Origin: Acidovorax sp. 1608163
GTDB taxonomy: Bacteria; Pseudomonadota; Gammaproteobacteria; Burkholderiales; Burkholderiaceae_C
Length of the DNA: 64,000 nucleotides
Assembly (NCBI RefSeq): GCF_003669015.1
Contig: NZ_CP033069.1
Span: 1,429,001 to 1,493,000 of the forward strand
Reading direction: 5' to 3'
The notes below the pieces were generated by a model. That model saw nothing but the letters and a program-made list of their open reading frames with translations, did no database searches and was not told where the DNA came from. Positions 50,286-58,672 of this stretch are shown piece by piece. Position 1 is the stretch's first letter, and each line of letters starts with the position of its first letter. A program made the position numbers and the translations under genes.

Positions 50286-50333
50286 GCTATTGATTTGATA
50301 GCTAATCGCGCTTTATCCAATGGCCCTAGAGGC
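50286..50333 (+). repeat. 48-bp repeat, copy 7
   Basis: Begins GCTATTGATTTGATAGC, then GCGCTTTATCCAATGGCC, ends CTAGAGGC. The phase that is open in genes reads AIDLIANRALSNGPRG here, without a stop, although no gene is present. Confidence 0.8.
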
Positions 50334-50403
50334 CTAAAAGGCTTGTGGTGCTGCGGGCCAGGGGCTTGCCACTGCGCTGGCAGCACCTCGCTATGATCCG
50401 GCC

Positions 50404-51204
50404 ATGATTTCGCACTGGCCCGGCCTCTCCTTGCCCGAACGTGTCTGGAGCGTGGTTCGGCGCTGGGCGCTGGCGTGGTGGCGCATTCTGTACCTAGGGG
50501 CGGTGGTGCTGGTGCTGGTGTTGTCGCCATCCAGCTACGGGCGGGGCACACGCCGCGCCCTGGCGCGCCACCTGTACCTGGACACTGCCCCGGTGCTCAT
50601 TGGCTTCACCGTGCTGGCGGCGCTCATCAGCCTGGTGCTCACGCGCATTGTGGTGGTCACTGCGCTCAGCTACGGCTTGTCGCGCTACGCGCTGGAGATG
50701 GTGATTCGCGTGCTGGTGCTGGAGCTGATTCCGCTCACGGCCGCGCTCTTCGTGGCTATGCGCTGCACCATCCCCAACGGCACGCAGCTGGCCCTGCTGC
50801 GCCAGTCAGGCCGGTTTGACCACCTGCGCCGTTTGGGGGCTGACCCGGTGCGGGTCGAGCTGCTGCCGCGTGCCGTAGCGGGCGTGTTTGCCTGCATCAC
50901 TCTCGCCGCACTCAGCTGCGTGGTGGCGCTGGTGCTGGCGTACCTGGGGGTGTACGGCTTCAACCTGGCGGGCCTGCCCAGCTACACGCGCATGTTCGGG
51001 CAGGTGTTTGCACCCGCCGTCACACTGGTGTTTGTGATCAAGACCTTGCTGTTCAGCCTGGCCGTGGCGCTCATCCCCATGGCCGCTGGGCTGTACGACA
51101 CGGGCGAGCGTGCCCAGCCCGACTCCGAGCTGGGCGGCCTGGCGCGCATGTTTGCGGTGCTGCTGCTCATCGAGGTGGGCTCGCTGGTGGGCAACTACTA
51201 CTGA
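50404..51204 (+). CDS. MlaE-family ABC transporter permease
   Basis: Inner-membrane subunit of an MCE-type lipid transporter. 266 residues with five or six helices and the MlaE features (ISLVLTRIVVVTALSYG, ALEMVIRVLVLELIPLTAAL, an amphipathic N-terminal helix). It precedes an MCE protein gene by 42 bases and a lipoprotein gene, giving a three-gene operon. The ATPase (MlaF type) that should power it is absent here and must be encoded elsewhere or be lost. Confidence 0.88.
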   Translation: MISHWPGLSLPERVWSVVRRWALAWWRILYLGAVVLVLVLSPSSYGRGTRRALARHLYLDTAPVLIGFTVLAALISLVLTRIVVVTALSYGLSRYALEMVIRVLVLELIPLTAALFVAMRCTIPNGTQLALLRQSGRFDHLRRLGADPVRVELLPRAVAGVFACITLAALSCVVALVLAYLGVYGFNLAGLPSYTRMFGQVFAPAVTLVFVIKTLLFSLAVALIPMAAGLYDTGERAQPDSELGGLARMFAVLLLIEVGSLVGNYY

Positions 51205-51246
51205 TGGCCATGCGCGCGCACTGGCCCAACCCCTGTTTCTGATGCC

Positions 51247-52263
51247 ATGAATCCTCCATCATCCCCATCCCCTTCCAATGCGCCGCCACAGGAATCTGGC
51301 GTTGCCCCTGTGGAGACCCTGCGGCCGGTGGCTTACCTGGAGCTCAAGGCGGCTGCGCTGTTGTTGTTCACCGTGCTGTTGATTGCCGGGTCTGGTCTGT
51401 ACCTGCTCTATGCCCGGGGGGCTTTCGAGCCCACGCAAACCCTGGTGCTCACGGCCGATGATTCTGAGGGCGTGGTGGTGGGCATGGACATGACGTTCTC
51501 GGGCTTTCCCATCGGGCGCGTGCGCCGCATTGAGCTGGCCGAAACCGGCAACGCCCGCATCATCGTGGACGTGCCCCGTAAAGACGCCCACTGGCTGCGC
51601 GAGTCCAGCGTGTTCACCCTGGTGCGCGGGGTGGTGGGCGCCACCAACATCCGAGCCTACAGTGGCATCCTCACCGACCCCTTGCTGCCCGACGGCGCCA
51701 CGCGCCCCGTGCTGCGCGGCGATGCCACCGCAGAAATTCCGCAGCTGATGGCCTCTGCCCGTGAGCTGTTGGGCAACCTCAATGCCTTGACGGCGCAGGA
51801 CGCCGCCCTGGGCAGCAGCCTGGCCAACGTGCAGGCGCTCACCCAGCGGCTGAACGGTCCCAGCGGCGCACTGGGCGTGGTGATGGGCAACGAGGCCGAC
51901 GCCAAGAAAGTTCTCGCGACGCTGGAGCGCTCCAACACCCTGCTGGCGAGGCTGGACGGGCTGGCCAAGCAGGCCGATCGGCAGGTGTTTGGCGAGAACG
52001 GCAAAGATGCCCTGGTGCCCGACCTGCGCGCTACGGTGGCGCAACTCAATGGTTTGTTGGCAGACACGCGCACCAGCCTCAAGAAGGTGGATGCCGTGCT
52101 GGCCGAGGCCCAGGCCATCGGTGCCAACGCCCGTGAAGCCACCACCGACCTGGGCGCGCTGCGTGCCGAGGTGGAGAGCAACCTGCGCCGGGTGGAAGGC
52201 CTCGTCAACGACATCCAGCGCAAATGGCCGTTTGCGCGCGACACGGAGATCAAGCTGCCATGA
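51247..52263 (+). CDS. MlaD-family (MCE domain) protein
   Basis: Periplasmic lipid-shuttling subunit. 338 residues: N-terminal anchor helix (AAALLLFTVLLIAGSGLYLLY, about 36-56), MCE domain (TLVLTADDSEGVVVGMDMTF to about residue 165, with SGFPIGRVRRIEL), then a long helical region (NLNALTAQDAALGSSLANVQ; TSLKKVDAVLAEAQAIG) expected to form a tube or needle in the oligomer. It is the second gene of the operon and overlaps the next gene (ATGA at 52260). Its likely task is phospholipid movement between the membranes. Confidence 0.92.
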   Translation: MNPPSSPSPSNAPPQESGVAPVETLRPVAYLELKAAALLLFTVLLIAGSGLYLLYARGAFEPTQTLVLTADDSEGVVVGMDMTFSGFPIGRVRRIELAETGNARIIVDVPRKDAHWLRESSVFTLVRGVVGATNIRAYSGILTDPLLPDGATRPVLRGDATAEIPQLMASARELLGNLNALTAQDAALGSSLANVQALTQRLNGPSGALGVVMGNEADAKKVLATLERSNTLLARLDGLAKQADRQVFGENGKDALVPDLRATVAQLNGLLADTRTSLKKVDAVLAEAQAIGANAREATTDLGALRAEVESNLRRVEGLVNDIQRKWPFARDTEIKLP

Positions 52264-52973
52264 GCTTTGCACCTAACACCGGATGGCGCCACCGGGCCTT
52301 GCGCGGCGCCCGGTGGCCTTGGCTATTGGCTTGCGCGGTGCTGGCTGCGTGCTCCAGCCAGCCCCCCGTGCCCGACTGGCAGATGAATGCCCATGCCGCC
52401 ACCCAAAAAGCCCTGAACGCCTATCTGACGGGCCAGGCGCGCGTCGAAACGCAAGAGTGGGAGCGTGCCCGACAGGCATTGGCTAGCACCGGCCGTGCCG
52501 ACCTGCTGGCCCGCACTGAGTTGCTGCGGTGCGCCGCCCAATCGGCCAGCCTGGCCTTGGCAGGGCCCTGTGCGGGCTTTGAGGCCCTGCGCCGCGATGC
52601 CGCCGCGCCGGAGTTGGCCTACGCCGACTTTTTGCAAGCCCAGCGTTTGACGGCTGCGCAGGTCGCCGTGCTGCCACCACCCCAGCGCGCCGTGGCGCAG
52701 CGCCTTGCTGGCACTGCCAGCGGTGGCGATGCGGCAGCCATGCTGGTTGCTGTGGAAGATCCTTTGTCTCGCTTGGTGGGGGTTGCGGCGCTGTTCCAGG
52801 CCGGACAGGCGGGGCCTGCGGTGGTGGCGCTGGCGGTAGACACCGCATCAGCCCAAGGGTGGCGCCGCCCGCTGATCGCTTGGCTGACCGTGCAGGCTGA
52901 TCAGGCGCAAGCTGCGGGCGATGTGGACACTGCAGCCCGTGCGCGCAGGCGCTTGGCCGTGGTGGCGCCCTGA
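52260..52973 (+). CDS. lipoprotein of the MCE operon, unknown family
   Basis: 237 residues with a lipoprotein signal (WLLACAVLAAC-SS, Cys at about 30). The mature part is Ala/Gln-rich and helical (TQKALNAYLTGQARVETQEW, QWRRPLIAWLTVQADQAQA-like end), reminiscent of repeat proteins such as TPR, but I recognise no family. It is not the DUF330/PqiC type usually found with MCE systems. The start overlaps the MCE stop, so it is co-translated and probably completes the transporter at the outer membrane. Confidence 0.75.
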   Translation: MSFAPNTGWRHRALRGARWPWLLACAVLAACSSQPPVPDWQMNAHAATQKALNAYLTGQARVETQEWERARQALASTGRADLLARTELLRCAAQSASLALAGPCAGFEALRRDAAAPELAYADFLQAQRLTAAQVAVLPPPQRAVAQRLAGTASGGDAAAMLVAVEDPLSRLVGVAALFQAGQAGPAVVALAVDTASAQGWRRPLIAWLTVQADQAQAAGDVDTAARARRRLAVVAP

Positions 52974-53097
52974 ACGTTGCTTTGAATCGACGGCGGTAGG
53001 GTGGGGCTGCGAGGGGTGCGCAGGCCTATGCCGCGCTGGGCTTGAGCGATCAGGCCATAGCAAACCAATTACATGCCCCACGCCCAGTCTCAGTTTG

Positions 53098-53286
53098 TCA
53101 GTGCGAGGCAGACGCCTCCAGCGGTAACAATGTGTCCCACTGCGCGGGCAGCAAAGGCAGCGAATCCGCAGATTGCGCCACCCACTCTGGCATGGCGCCA
53201 ACCAGTGCGGCCGCCACGGCCAAGGCCACTGTGACGAGGAACGCAAGCACGGCAGCCGTTTGCGGAGAGAGGTGATGAAGTGTCAT
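53098..53286 (-). CDS. small single-helix membrane protein (62 aa)
   Basis: No family recognised. One membrane helix (AAVLAFLVTVALAVAAALVG) followed by a short polar end rich in Leu and Ala. A strong AAAGGAG lies 8 bases before the ATG, which is the main reason to accept it as a gene. It stands alone in a region of few genes between the MCE operon and the SOS-box gene. Confidence 0.55.
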   Translation of the reverse strand: MTLHHLSPQTAAVLAFLVTVALAVAAALVGAMPEWVAQSADSLPLLPAQWDTLLPLEASASH

Positions 53287-53537
53287 GGCATAGCTCCTTT
53301 CAGGGGAGTGCGGTTAATCCAAGCATGGCGGCATCGCTGCCGGATGAGACGGACCGCTCTTGCGCAATTCAAAGGTGCGGGGGCCGCAATGGCTCACCCC
53401 GCGCCAGCCTCAATGGCCAGTGGATGAGATTCCACCAAACCTGCCCAGTTCCGTCTGTAAGACAAGTGCTTATCTGGCATGCAGTTTGTGACCAGTTGTG
53501 TCGTGCTCGCCATCTGACAGAGGAGGCGGTGTTGGCT

Positions 53538-53846
53538 TTATGAAGTCTGCACTTCAAAGTACATGCCTTCTGCCTCCCCCAAATCCCGAAACCCGGCTTG
53601 GCGGGCTGCGCTGCAGGCTTTGGCCCAGCGCGCAGCCAGTTCCATGTCGGCCTTGGAGATTTCATCAGCGCTGGCGCCTTCCAGGTCTCCCATGGTGTCC
53701 AGGGCCGCGGCCACCTGCTCGGGCCCGCCCAGCGCGTTTTCCAGCGCTTTGGTGTAGCGTGCTTCTGCCGCAGCAACTGCTTTGGCGGGCACATCATCGG
53801 GGTAGTCACGCAGGGTGACGGTGTACAGGGTGTCAATCACTTCCAT
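53538..53846 (-). CDS. small hypothetical protein under LexA control (102 aa)
   Basis: Unrecognised acidic, mostly helical protein (VTLRDYPDDVPAKAVAAAEA, DLEGASADEISKADMELAAR) without signal or membrane segment, so probably cytosolic. ATG 53846 has AGGAG at good distance; the frame upstream runs through the promoter and is ignored. A perfect SOS box lies 19-42 bases upstream, so it is likely induced by DNA damage. No toxin, repair or phage family could be assigned. Confidence 0.7.
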   Translation of the reverse strand: MEVIDTLYTVTLRDYPDDVPAKAVAAAEARYTKALENALGGPEQVAAALDTMGDLEGASADEISKADMELAARWAKACSAARQAGFRDLGEAEGMYFEVQTS

Positions 53847-53864
53847 GCCGGGCTCCTGGTTTTG

Positions 53865-53888
53865 AATACTGTTTAAATATACAGTATT
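53865..53888 (-). promoter_or_regulatory. LexA (SOS) box
   Basis: AATACTGT-TTAAATAT-ACAGTATT: perfect 8-bp arms containing the CTGT-N8-ACAG consensus of betaproteobacterial and enterobacterial LexA. It overlaps the expected promoter of the 102-residue gene. Confidence 0.85.
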
Positions 53889-54117
53889 TTGAAGTGCAGA
53901 GCGAGGGCGGCGTGTTGAGCGGGTTTGGGGATGGATTGTTGTGGGCGCTGAATAAAGGAAAAAGAAGTGTTTTGCTGGTTGCGCCATGGCTCTGCCGTAT
54001 GGGCGCATGCTTTGGGCCTGACGGCGTACACGATGTGCCCCCAATTTTCTCGGATGGGGTGGACTGGTTTGGATGAGGATGGACAGCTAAGATGCTGATT
54101 CCAAAGGGGAAATAAAA

Positions 54118-54149
54118 AAGGCCGGAAGCTTGTGGAAGCTTCCGGCCTT
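54118..54149. terminator. strong hairpin, probably the terminator of a displaced tRNA-Leu
   Basis: Perfect 14-bp stem (AAGGCCGGAAGCTT and complement) with loop GTGG, A-rich on the left side so that it ends in T on the minus strand. It lies 6 bases from the att-like sequence. The rest of the 423 bases from 53847 to the integrase start holds the SOS box but no gene. Confidence 0.75.
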
Positions 54150-54154
54150 ATCTG

Positions 54155-54168
54155 TGGTGCCCGGGGCC
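54155..54168 (-). repeat. candidate att core: tRNA-Leu 3' end remnant
   Basis: TGGTGCCCGGGGCC is, on the minus strand, GGCCCCGGGCACCA, the acceptor end and CCA of a typical betaproteobacterial tRNA-Leu. The rest of the tRNA is missing here, as expected if an element entered the tRNA and moved the body to its other end, outside the window. Confidence 0.6.
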
Positions 54169-54269
54169 ACTCTCACAATCTGGGCGCTAACCCGCATGAA
54201 TGCTCACTCTCTGCTTTGTGCTGGCAGAATGTGCCCCCATTTGTGCCCCCAGCCCTTTTTGGTGCCCCC

Positions 54270-55448
54270 TTGAAACTCACAGACACGAAGCTCCGCACCC
54301 TCTCCGAACCCGGCAAACACTCAGACGGCCTGGGCCTTTATCTCGAAATCACCAAGGCAGGCGGGCGCTACTGGCGCATGAAGTACCGCTTCGCAGGAAA
54401 AGAAAAGCGCCTGGCCTTTGGCGTGTACCCCGACATCAGTTTGAAGATGGCCAGGGAGTCCGCCAGCAAGGCCCGCAAGTTGCTCCAAGACAACCAGGAC
54501 CCCGGGGAGGCCCGCAAGGAGCAAAAGGCTCGGGTTGTCCACGAAAACCGTAACACCTTCGAAGCCGTGGCCCGAGACTGGATCGATCACCAGTCCGCCC
54601 GCTGGGAGCCCGTCACCATGGGCCGCATCGCGGCCTCGCTCGAAAACGACATCTTTCCCACATTGGGTTCACGCCCCATGGCCAGTCTCAAGGCCCGAGA
54701 TGTGATGGAAGCGGTCAAACAGGTCGAAGCACGCGGCGCGGCCGACCAGGCTGGCCGGGTGCTGCAGCGCGTGAAGGCCATCTACCGCTGGGCCGTCACA
54801 CACCAGCGCATCGACGTCAACCCCATGCTCGATCTCGTGCCCTCGGAAATCCTCAAACCTCGCACCGTCCAACACCGGGCCGCCCTGGCAGAAAAAGAGC
54901 TGCCCGAGTTCATGCTCAAGCTCACGGCCTATGACGGCTCCCCGAGCATCGTTTTGGGCCTGCGCATGCTCATGCTCACGGCCTGCAGGCCTGGTGAAGT
55001 GCGCGGCGCGCGCTGGGTGGAGTTCGACCACAAGGCGGCCCTGTGGACCATCCCCGCAGAGCGCATGAAGATGCGCGAGGAACACCGCGTGCCCCTGTCC
55101 AAACAGGCCCTTGAAGTGCTGGACAAGATCGAAGCCATCAGCGGTGGCCGCGAGCTGGTGTTCCCAAGCCCGTACTACCCCAGCAAGCCACTTAGCGAGA
55201 ACACCTTCAACTCAGCGCTCGCGCGAATGGGCTACAAGAGCATCGCCACGGCCCACGGGTTCCGGGCCTTGTTCTCGACCGTGGCCAACGAACACGGATG
55301 GAACCCGGATGTGATTGAGCGGCAGCTCGCGCACCGTGAACAAAACGAGATCAGAGCTGCATACCACCGGACAACGTACATGGCGGACCGGACGAGGTTG
55401 ATGCAATGGTGGGCGGATTATCTGGATGGAGATAAAAAGGTGTTTTGA
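54270..55448 (+). CDS. int: tyrosine site-specific recombinase (P4-type integrase)
   Basis: Catalyses integration and excision of the element. 392 residues from TTG 54270. An N-terminal DUF4102 arm-binding domain (GLGLYLEITKAGGRYWRMKY, FGVYPDISLKMARE) and SAM-like core-binding domain precede the catalytic domain with Arg (TACRPGEVRGARW), His-x-x-Arg (HGFRALFSTVANEHGWN) and Tyr (EIRAAYHRTTY). The frame is open upstream to 54132, but those residues cross the att site and are unlike the family. It lies right next to the att-like sequence and points into the element, the usual P4-like arrangement. Confidence 0.93.
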   Translation: MKLTDTKLRTLSEPGKHSDGLGLYLEITKAGGRYWRMKYRFAGKEKRLAFGVYPDISLKMARESASKARKLLQDNQDPGEARKEQKARVVHENRNTFEAVARDWIDHQSARWEPVTMGRIAASLENDIFPTLGSRPMASLKARDVMEAVKQVEARGAADQAGRVLQRVKAIYRWAVTHQRIDVNPMLDLVPSEILKPRTVQHRAALAEKELPEFMLKLTAYDGSPSIVLGLRMLMLTACRPGEVRGARWVEFDHKAALWTIPAERMKMREEHRVPLSKQALEVLDKIEAISGGRELVFPSPYYPSKPLSENTFNSALARMGYKSIATAHGFRALFSTVANEHGWNPDVIERQLAHREQNEIRAAYHRTTYMADRTRLMQWWADYLDGDKKVF

Positions 55449-55501
55449 ATATGGTTCGCATCCTAAATGTGTGTAGTTGCGCCAGTAATTTGATGCGATA
55501 T

Positions 55502-56449
55502 TTATTCGTCGCGCTCAATATTTAATTTTGGTCTAGGGCCATGCCTCATATATGGGAGGTTATTAATTTTTTCAGCCAAATCACCAAAATCATCATTTTT
55601 TGAAAACAAGAAACGCTCGCTCCAATAAACTTGAAGGGCGTTAACTATTTTTGATGAATTTTTGGAGCCTGAAAGAATGTTTGCAACTTTAAATGTTCTG
55701 TCTACGATCCATTCTTTCTCTGGTGCAAATTGATTTATCACCCCTTGCACGATTGATGGGCACCACATGGCAAGGCACAGATCGGGAGAGAGTGGTATAT
55801 AAAACTCAACTCCTATTTTCATAAGTCCAGGGAAATCTGACCAGTCCTTATCGATTTCATTCTTTCGAGCGACGGGGTGGTCACCTATGATGAATGGGGT
55901 TTCTTGGCTTCGCTCAATAAGCATCCAGATTTTATTTTCGAGATATGGCGCATACATTGGGGCGTCGACCCGAATTGCCTTGGCTGTACCTGCCTTTAGG
56001 TCATTTTCCGTAGGCTCAGTGACAAAATCTTTAAGTTTCTCGTCAAGGTTGGATATTTCTTGACCATTTTCTGTAAGGAGTTCGCGAAATCTCTTAACCA
56101 ATCTTTTGATTTTTTCCTGTGGCATTTTAGTTCTTGCCATTTGAACTGCAAAGAAAAATGATAATTCAGATTTTGTGGCGCTATTAATGCTGTCCAGATT
56201 TTTGGATGAAACTATTTCGTCAATTATTGGGGCTGCTTTTGTTTCTAGTTGGGATAGCCATTCCTCCATGGAGTGATTGATTCCATCTTCGCTGAAGTTA
56301 TAGAAGTAATTTTCGCTAGCTATATTTTTCTGATTCTCTGGAAAAGGTCGAGTATTTAGCTTGTCAAATACATGTAGCCGTCCTTTGTTTGATGAAAAGT
56401 TTTTCAATAGTAATTGAGGAACGTAGTGATGATTTTTTGCGTGGGTCAT
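55502..56449 (-). CDS. DUF4238 family protein
   Basis: 315 residues starting MTHAKNHHYVPQLLLKNFSS, the clear DUF4238 signature (HHYVP plus a Phe/Asn motif), with PFIIGDHPVARKN in the middle. It is probably a cytosolic protein of unknown activity. The codons are AT-rich compared with everything around it, a sign of recent transfer. It sits directly behind the integrase, the usual cargo position of P4-type islands. Relation to phage defence is only a guess from location. Confidence 0.85.
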   Translation of the reverse strand: MTHAKNHHYVPQLLLKNFSSNKGRLHVFDKLNTRPFPENQKNIASENYFYNFSEDGINHSMEEWLSQLETKAAPIIDEIVSSKNLDSINSATKSELSFFFAVQMARTKMPQEKIKRLVKRFRELLTENGQEISNLDEKLKDFVTEPTENDLKAGTAKAIRVDAPMYAPYLENKIWMLIERSQETPFIIGDHPVARKNEIDKDWSDFPGLMKIGVEFYIPLSPDLCLAMWCPSIVQGVINQFAPEKEWIVDRTFKVANILSGSKNSSKIVNALQVYWSERFLFSKNDDFGDLAEKINNLPYMRHGPRPKLNIERDE

Positions 56450-57136
56450 GGTGTTGGTATTATTCGAGTGAGTAATTCAAGTTGGTTTCGATTGTTGGCG
56501 TTTTATCAGATTTGTAGTATTTAGGGGCCGTATCGGAGAGAACGCAGCGCCGGGCGACCCACATCGATGAGCTGCGGGTTGCCGTGCATGTTTGAGTAGC
56601 GTACTTGTCCTGGCGCGGCCAGAGGCCAGCCGGAAATCCCAGGGCAATGACTCACTGCATCGAGCAATTCGCATGCATCCAGATCGCGCTAAACGCCCGA
56701 TCCCGACTGCGCAGTGGTAAGTGCTTTCAACATCATGATTTGATGCGTTCCCGTCAGCCGACTGGCGAGCGGTTTTGGGTTCAAGGTCGGAGGCATTGCC
56801 GCGAGGTCGTGGCGCGCAGTGGAGACCCCGCCTCGCCTGCCCGCTAAACAGCGCTGTTTTGCTGACACTGACGGCCCGCCAAATGCAACGCCCGGTGCGG
56901 TTTGGCGGCCGGTTTTTTCGAGCTATGAGTTGACGTGATTTGACTGCTTTTGCCTGACGTTCAGAGCTTGCATGGGAGGTAGCTTGAGTACAGAAATCGC
57001 CATCCCAGGTTTTCCCATGCATCGGTGCGGCCGACGTGCTCTTGAAGTGGCGACATGACGTAGTCGGCATCGCCCACAATGACTGAATTCTCCGGATCGT
57101 TACGTTATGACGAGTCCGACTTCAGGTCCCGTTACC
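56450..57136. other. 687-base region without a supported gene
   Basis: GC-rich again after the AT-rich gene. It contains a terminator (56876-56918) and several stretches of open frame on both strands without ribosome sites or family resemblance. Its right border is the IS3 element. It could be the remains of genes removed with the IS insertion. Confidence 0.4.
56876..56918 (+). terminator. hairpin with T tract
   Basis: Arms CCGCCAAA / TTTGGCGG with a 17-base inner region that can pair further, followed by CCGGTTTTTT. No intact gene lies directly upstream. Confidence 0.6.
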
Positions 57137-57196
57137 TGGACTTCACCCGGTTCAATAGACACCTATCAAGGTCGAAATTGAACTGGAGAGTGAGAA

Positions 57197-57478
57197 ATGA
57201 AGAGAGTGCGATACCCGGCTGAGTTCAAGGCAGAAGCCGTCAAACAGGTGACCGAGCGTGGTCATGGGGTAGTGGATGTAGCCAAGCGATTGGGCATGTC
57301 GGACAAAAGCCTGTACCTGTGGGTGCGGCTTGCCAAAGAGCAATCGAGCGCAGGGGGGGCAGAGACAAGCCAGCTCAAGGCCGAGGTATCCCGGCTCAAA
57401 GCGGAGCTCAAAAGGGCCAATGAGGAGCGCGACATCCTAAAAAAGGCCGCAACGTACTTTGCCAAGCTGTCCGGGTGA
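57197..57478 (+). CDS. IS3-family transposase OrfA
   Basis: 93-residue DNA-binding part of the transposase with a helix-turn-helix (VKQVTERGHGVVDVAKRLGM) and a coiled coil (LKAEVSRLKAELKRANEERD). The run CTAAAAAAGG at about 57437-57446 is a typical slippery site; a -1 shift there joins it to OrfB, whose frame is -1 relative to this one. Good GGAGAGTGAG site at the start. Confidence 0.9.
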   Translation: MKRVRYPAEFKAEAVKQVTERGHGVVDVAKRLGMSDKSLYLWVRLAKEQSSAGGAETSQLKAEVSRLKAELKRANEERDILKKAATYFAKLSG

Positions 57479-58335
57479 AGTACGCATTCATGGCCGAACA
57501 TAAAGGCCAGTTCCGGCTCAGCAGCATGTGCCGCGTTCTGCGCGTACAGCGCAGTGGCTATTACGCTTGGAAGGCCAATCCAAAGTCCAAACGCGCCTTA
57601 GCCGACGATGTCTTGCTGGCAAGCATTCGGCAATCCTTTGACGACAGCCACGGGATTTATGGAAGCCCACGCATCCTGCGGGACTTGCGAGAGGACGGTA
57701 TGGCGTGCGGTCAAAAACGTGTAGCACGCCTGATGCGCCAGGCCCAACTGCGCTCAGTGCGTGGTTACAAGCGGCCACGCTACCGAGTCGGTCTTCCTGC
57801 GACTGCCGCACCGAACCGGTTGCAACGTGAGTTCACGGTCACGCTACCGAACCAAGTGTGGGTCACCGACATTACCTATATCCGAACCCATGAGGGCTGG
57901 TTGTACCTAACGGCCGTAATTGACCTGTACTCGCGCATGGTGGTCGGCTGGGCGATGAACTCCAGCATGGCTACAGAGTTGGTGTTGGATGCGCTCACGA
58001 TGGCAGTGTGGCGCAGGCGCCCAACGGGTCCAGTGATGATCCATTCCGACCAAGGAAGTCAGTTTGGCAGTGACGACTTCGCCCGCTGGTGCAAGGACAA
58101 CCAATTGGTGCCAAGCATGAGCCGACGTGGAAACTGTTGGGACAACGCGGTAGCAGAGTCCTTCTTCAGCAGCTTGAAGAAGGAGAGAATCAAACGCCAT
58201 ATCTATGCCACCAGGCAAGACGCCAAGTCAGATGTGTTTGACTACATCGAAGGTTTTTACAATCGAATCCGTCGGCACAGTCACCTAGACCAACTGAGTC
58301 CGCTGGCATTCGAACAACTTCGAAACGGAAGTTGA
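57475..58335 (+). CDS. IS3-family transposase OrfB (catalytic part)
   Basis: 286 residues with the rve/DDE domain: VWVTDITYIR (Asp), MIHSDQGSQFGS (Asp) and CWDNAVAESFFSSLKKE (Glu), preceded by an HTH_21 segment (HGIYGSPRILRDLREDGM). It is made mostly as an OrfAB fusion through frameshifting; the GTG at 57475 overlaps the OrfA stop. It looks intact, so the element may still move. Confidence 0.92.
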   Translation: MKYAFMAEHKGQFRLSSMCRVLRVQRSGYYAWKANPKSKRALADDVLLASIRQSFDDSHGIYGSPRILRDLREDGMACGQKRVARLMRQAQLRSVRGYKRPRYRVGLPATAAPNRLQREFTVTLPNQVWVTDITYIRTHEGWLYLTAVIDLYSRMVVGWAMNSSMATELVLDALTMAVWRRRPTGPVMIHSDQGSQFGSDDFARWCKDNQLVPSMSRRGNCWDNAVAESFFSSLKKERIKRHIYATRQDAKSDVFDYIEGFYNRIRRHSHLDQLSPLAFEQLRNGS

Positions 58336-58658
58336 AATATGTCTACGAAACCGGGTGAAGTCCACATCGCATCGTTCTTCTTGAACAGCGCCTCTTTCAC
58401 GGCCTTCGTCTTCTCGAAGTTCGCGGCCGCGAGCAGTTGCTTGAACTCCAGCGTCGCGGTCTCTGCCGCAGCCTCATGGGTGGCGATCTTGCCGCGCAGG
58501 TCCGCATGGCGCTGCATCAGCTCGGCGTACTGCTTGCCCGAGCCCTCGTTGAAATCCGCGCAGGCTTTGAGCAACGTCTCCAGCGCGATGTCGTAGGCCG
58601 TCTGGGCCTGGGCCAGCTCGTCTTGAATCGTGGCGGTCTTGGTGGTGTGGGTCGTCAT
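58281..58658 (-). pseudogene. small helical protein gene cut off by the IS
   Basis: From ATG 58658 (AAAGGAATCACC ribosome site) a helical protein (IQDELAQAQTAYDIALETLL, ATLEFKQLLAAANFEKTKAV) reads 98 codons to the IS border at 58364, then continues 27 codons of IS sequence to a stop at 58281. The native C-terminus is lost. It is the last gene of the minus-strand operon behind the replication protein. Family unknown. Confidence 0.75.
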
Positions 58659-58672
58659 GGTGGTGATTCCTT

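Larger units (their letters stand above)
57137..58364 (+). mobile_element. IS3-family insertion sequence (1228 bp)
   Basis: 25-bp terminal inverted repeats: left TGGACTTCACCCGGTT..., right as its near complement (TGGACTTCACCCGGTT then TCGTAGACA when reversed). Contains overlapping orfA and orfB. The flanking bases (ACC left, CAT right) do not match, so there is no target duplication. Confidence 0.9.

Noticed and set aside
56477..57079. 200-codon minus-strand frame before the IS
   Set aside because: No ribosome site, odd composition (many Arg, Cys, Ser), no family resemblance. It looks like a chance frame in GC-rich DNA.
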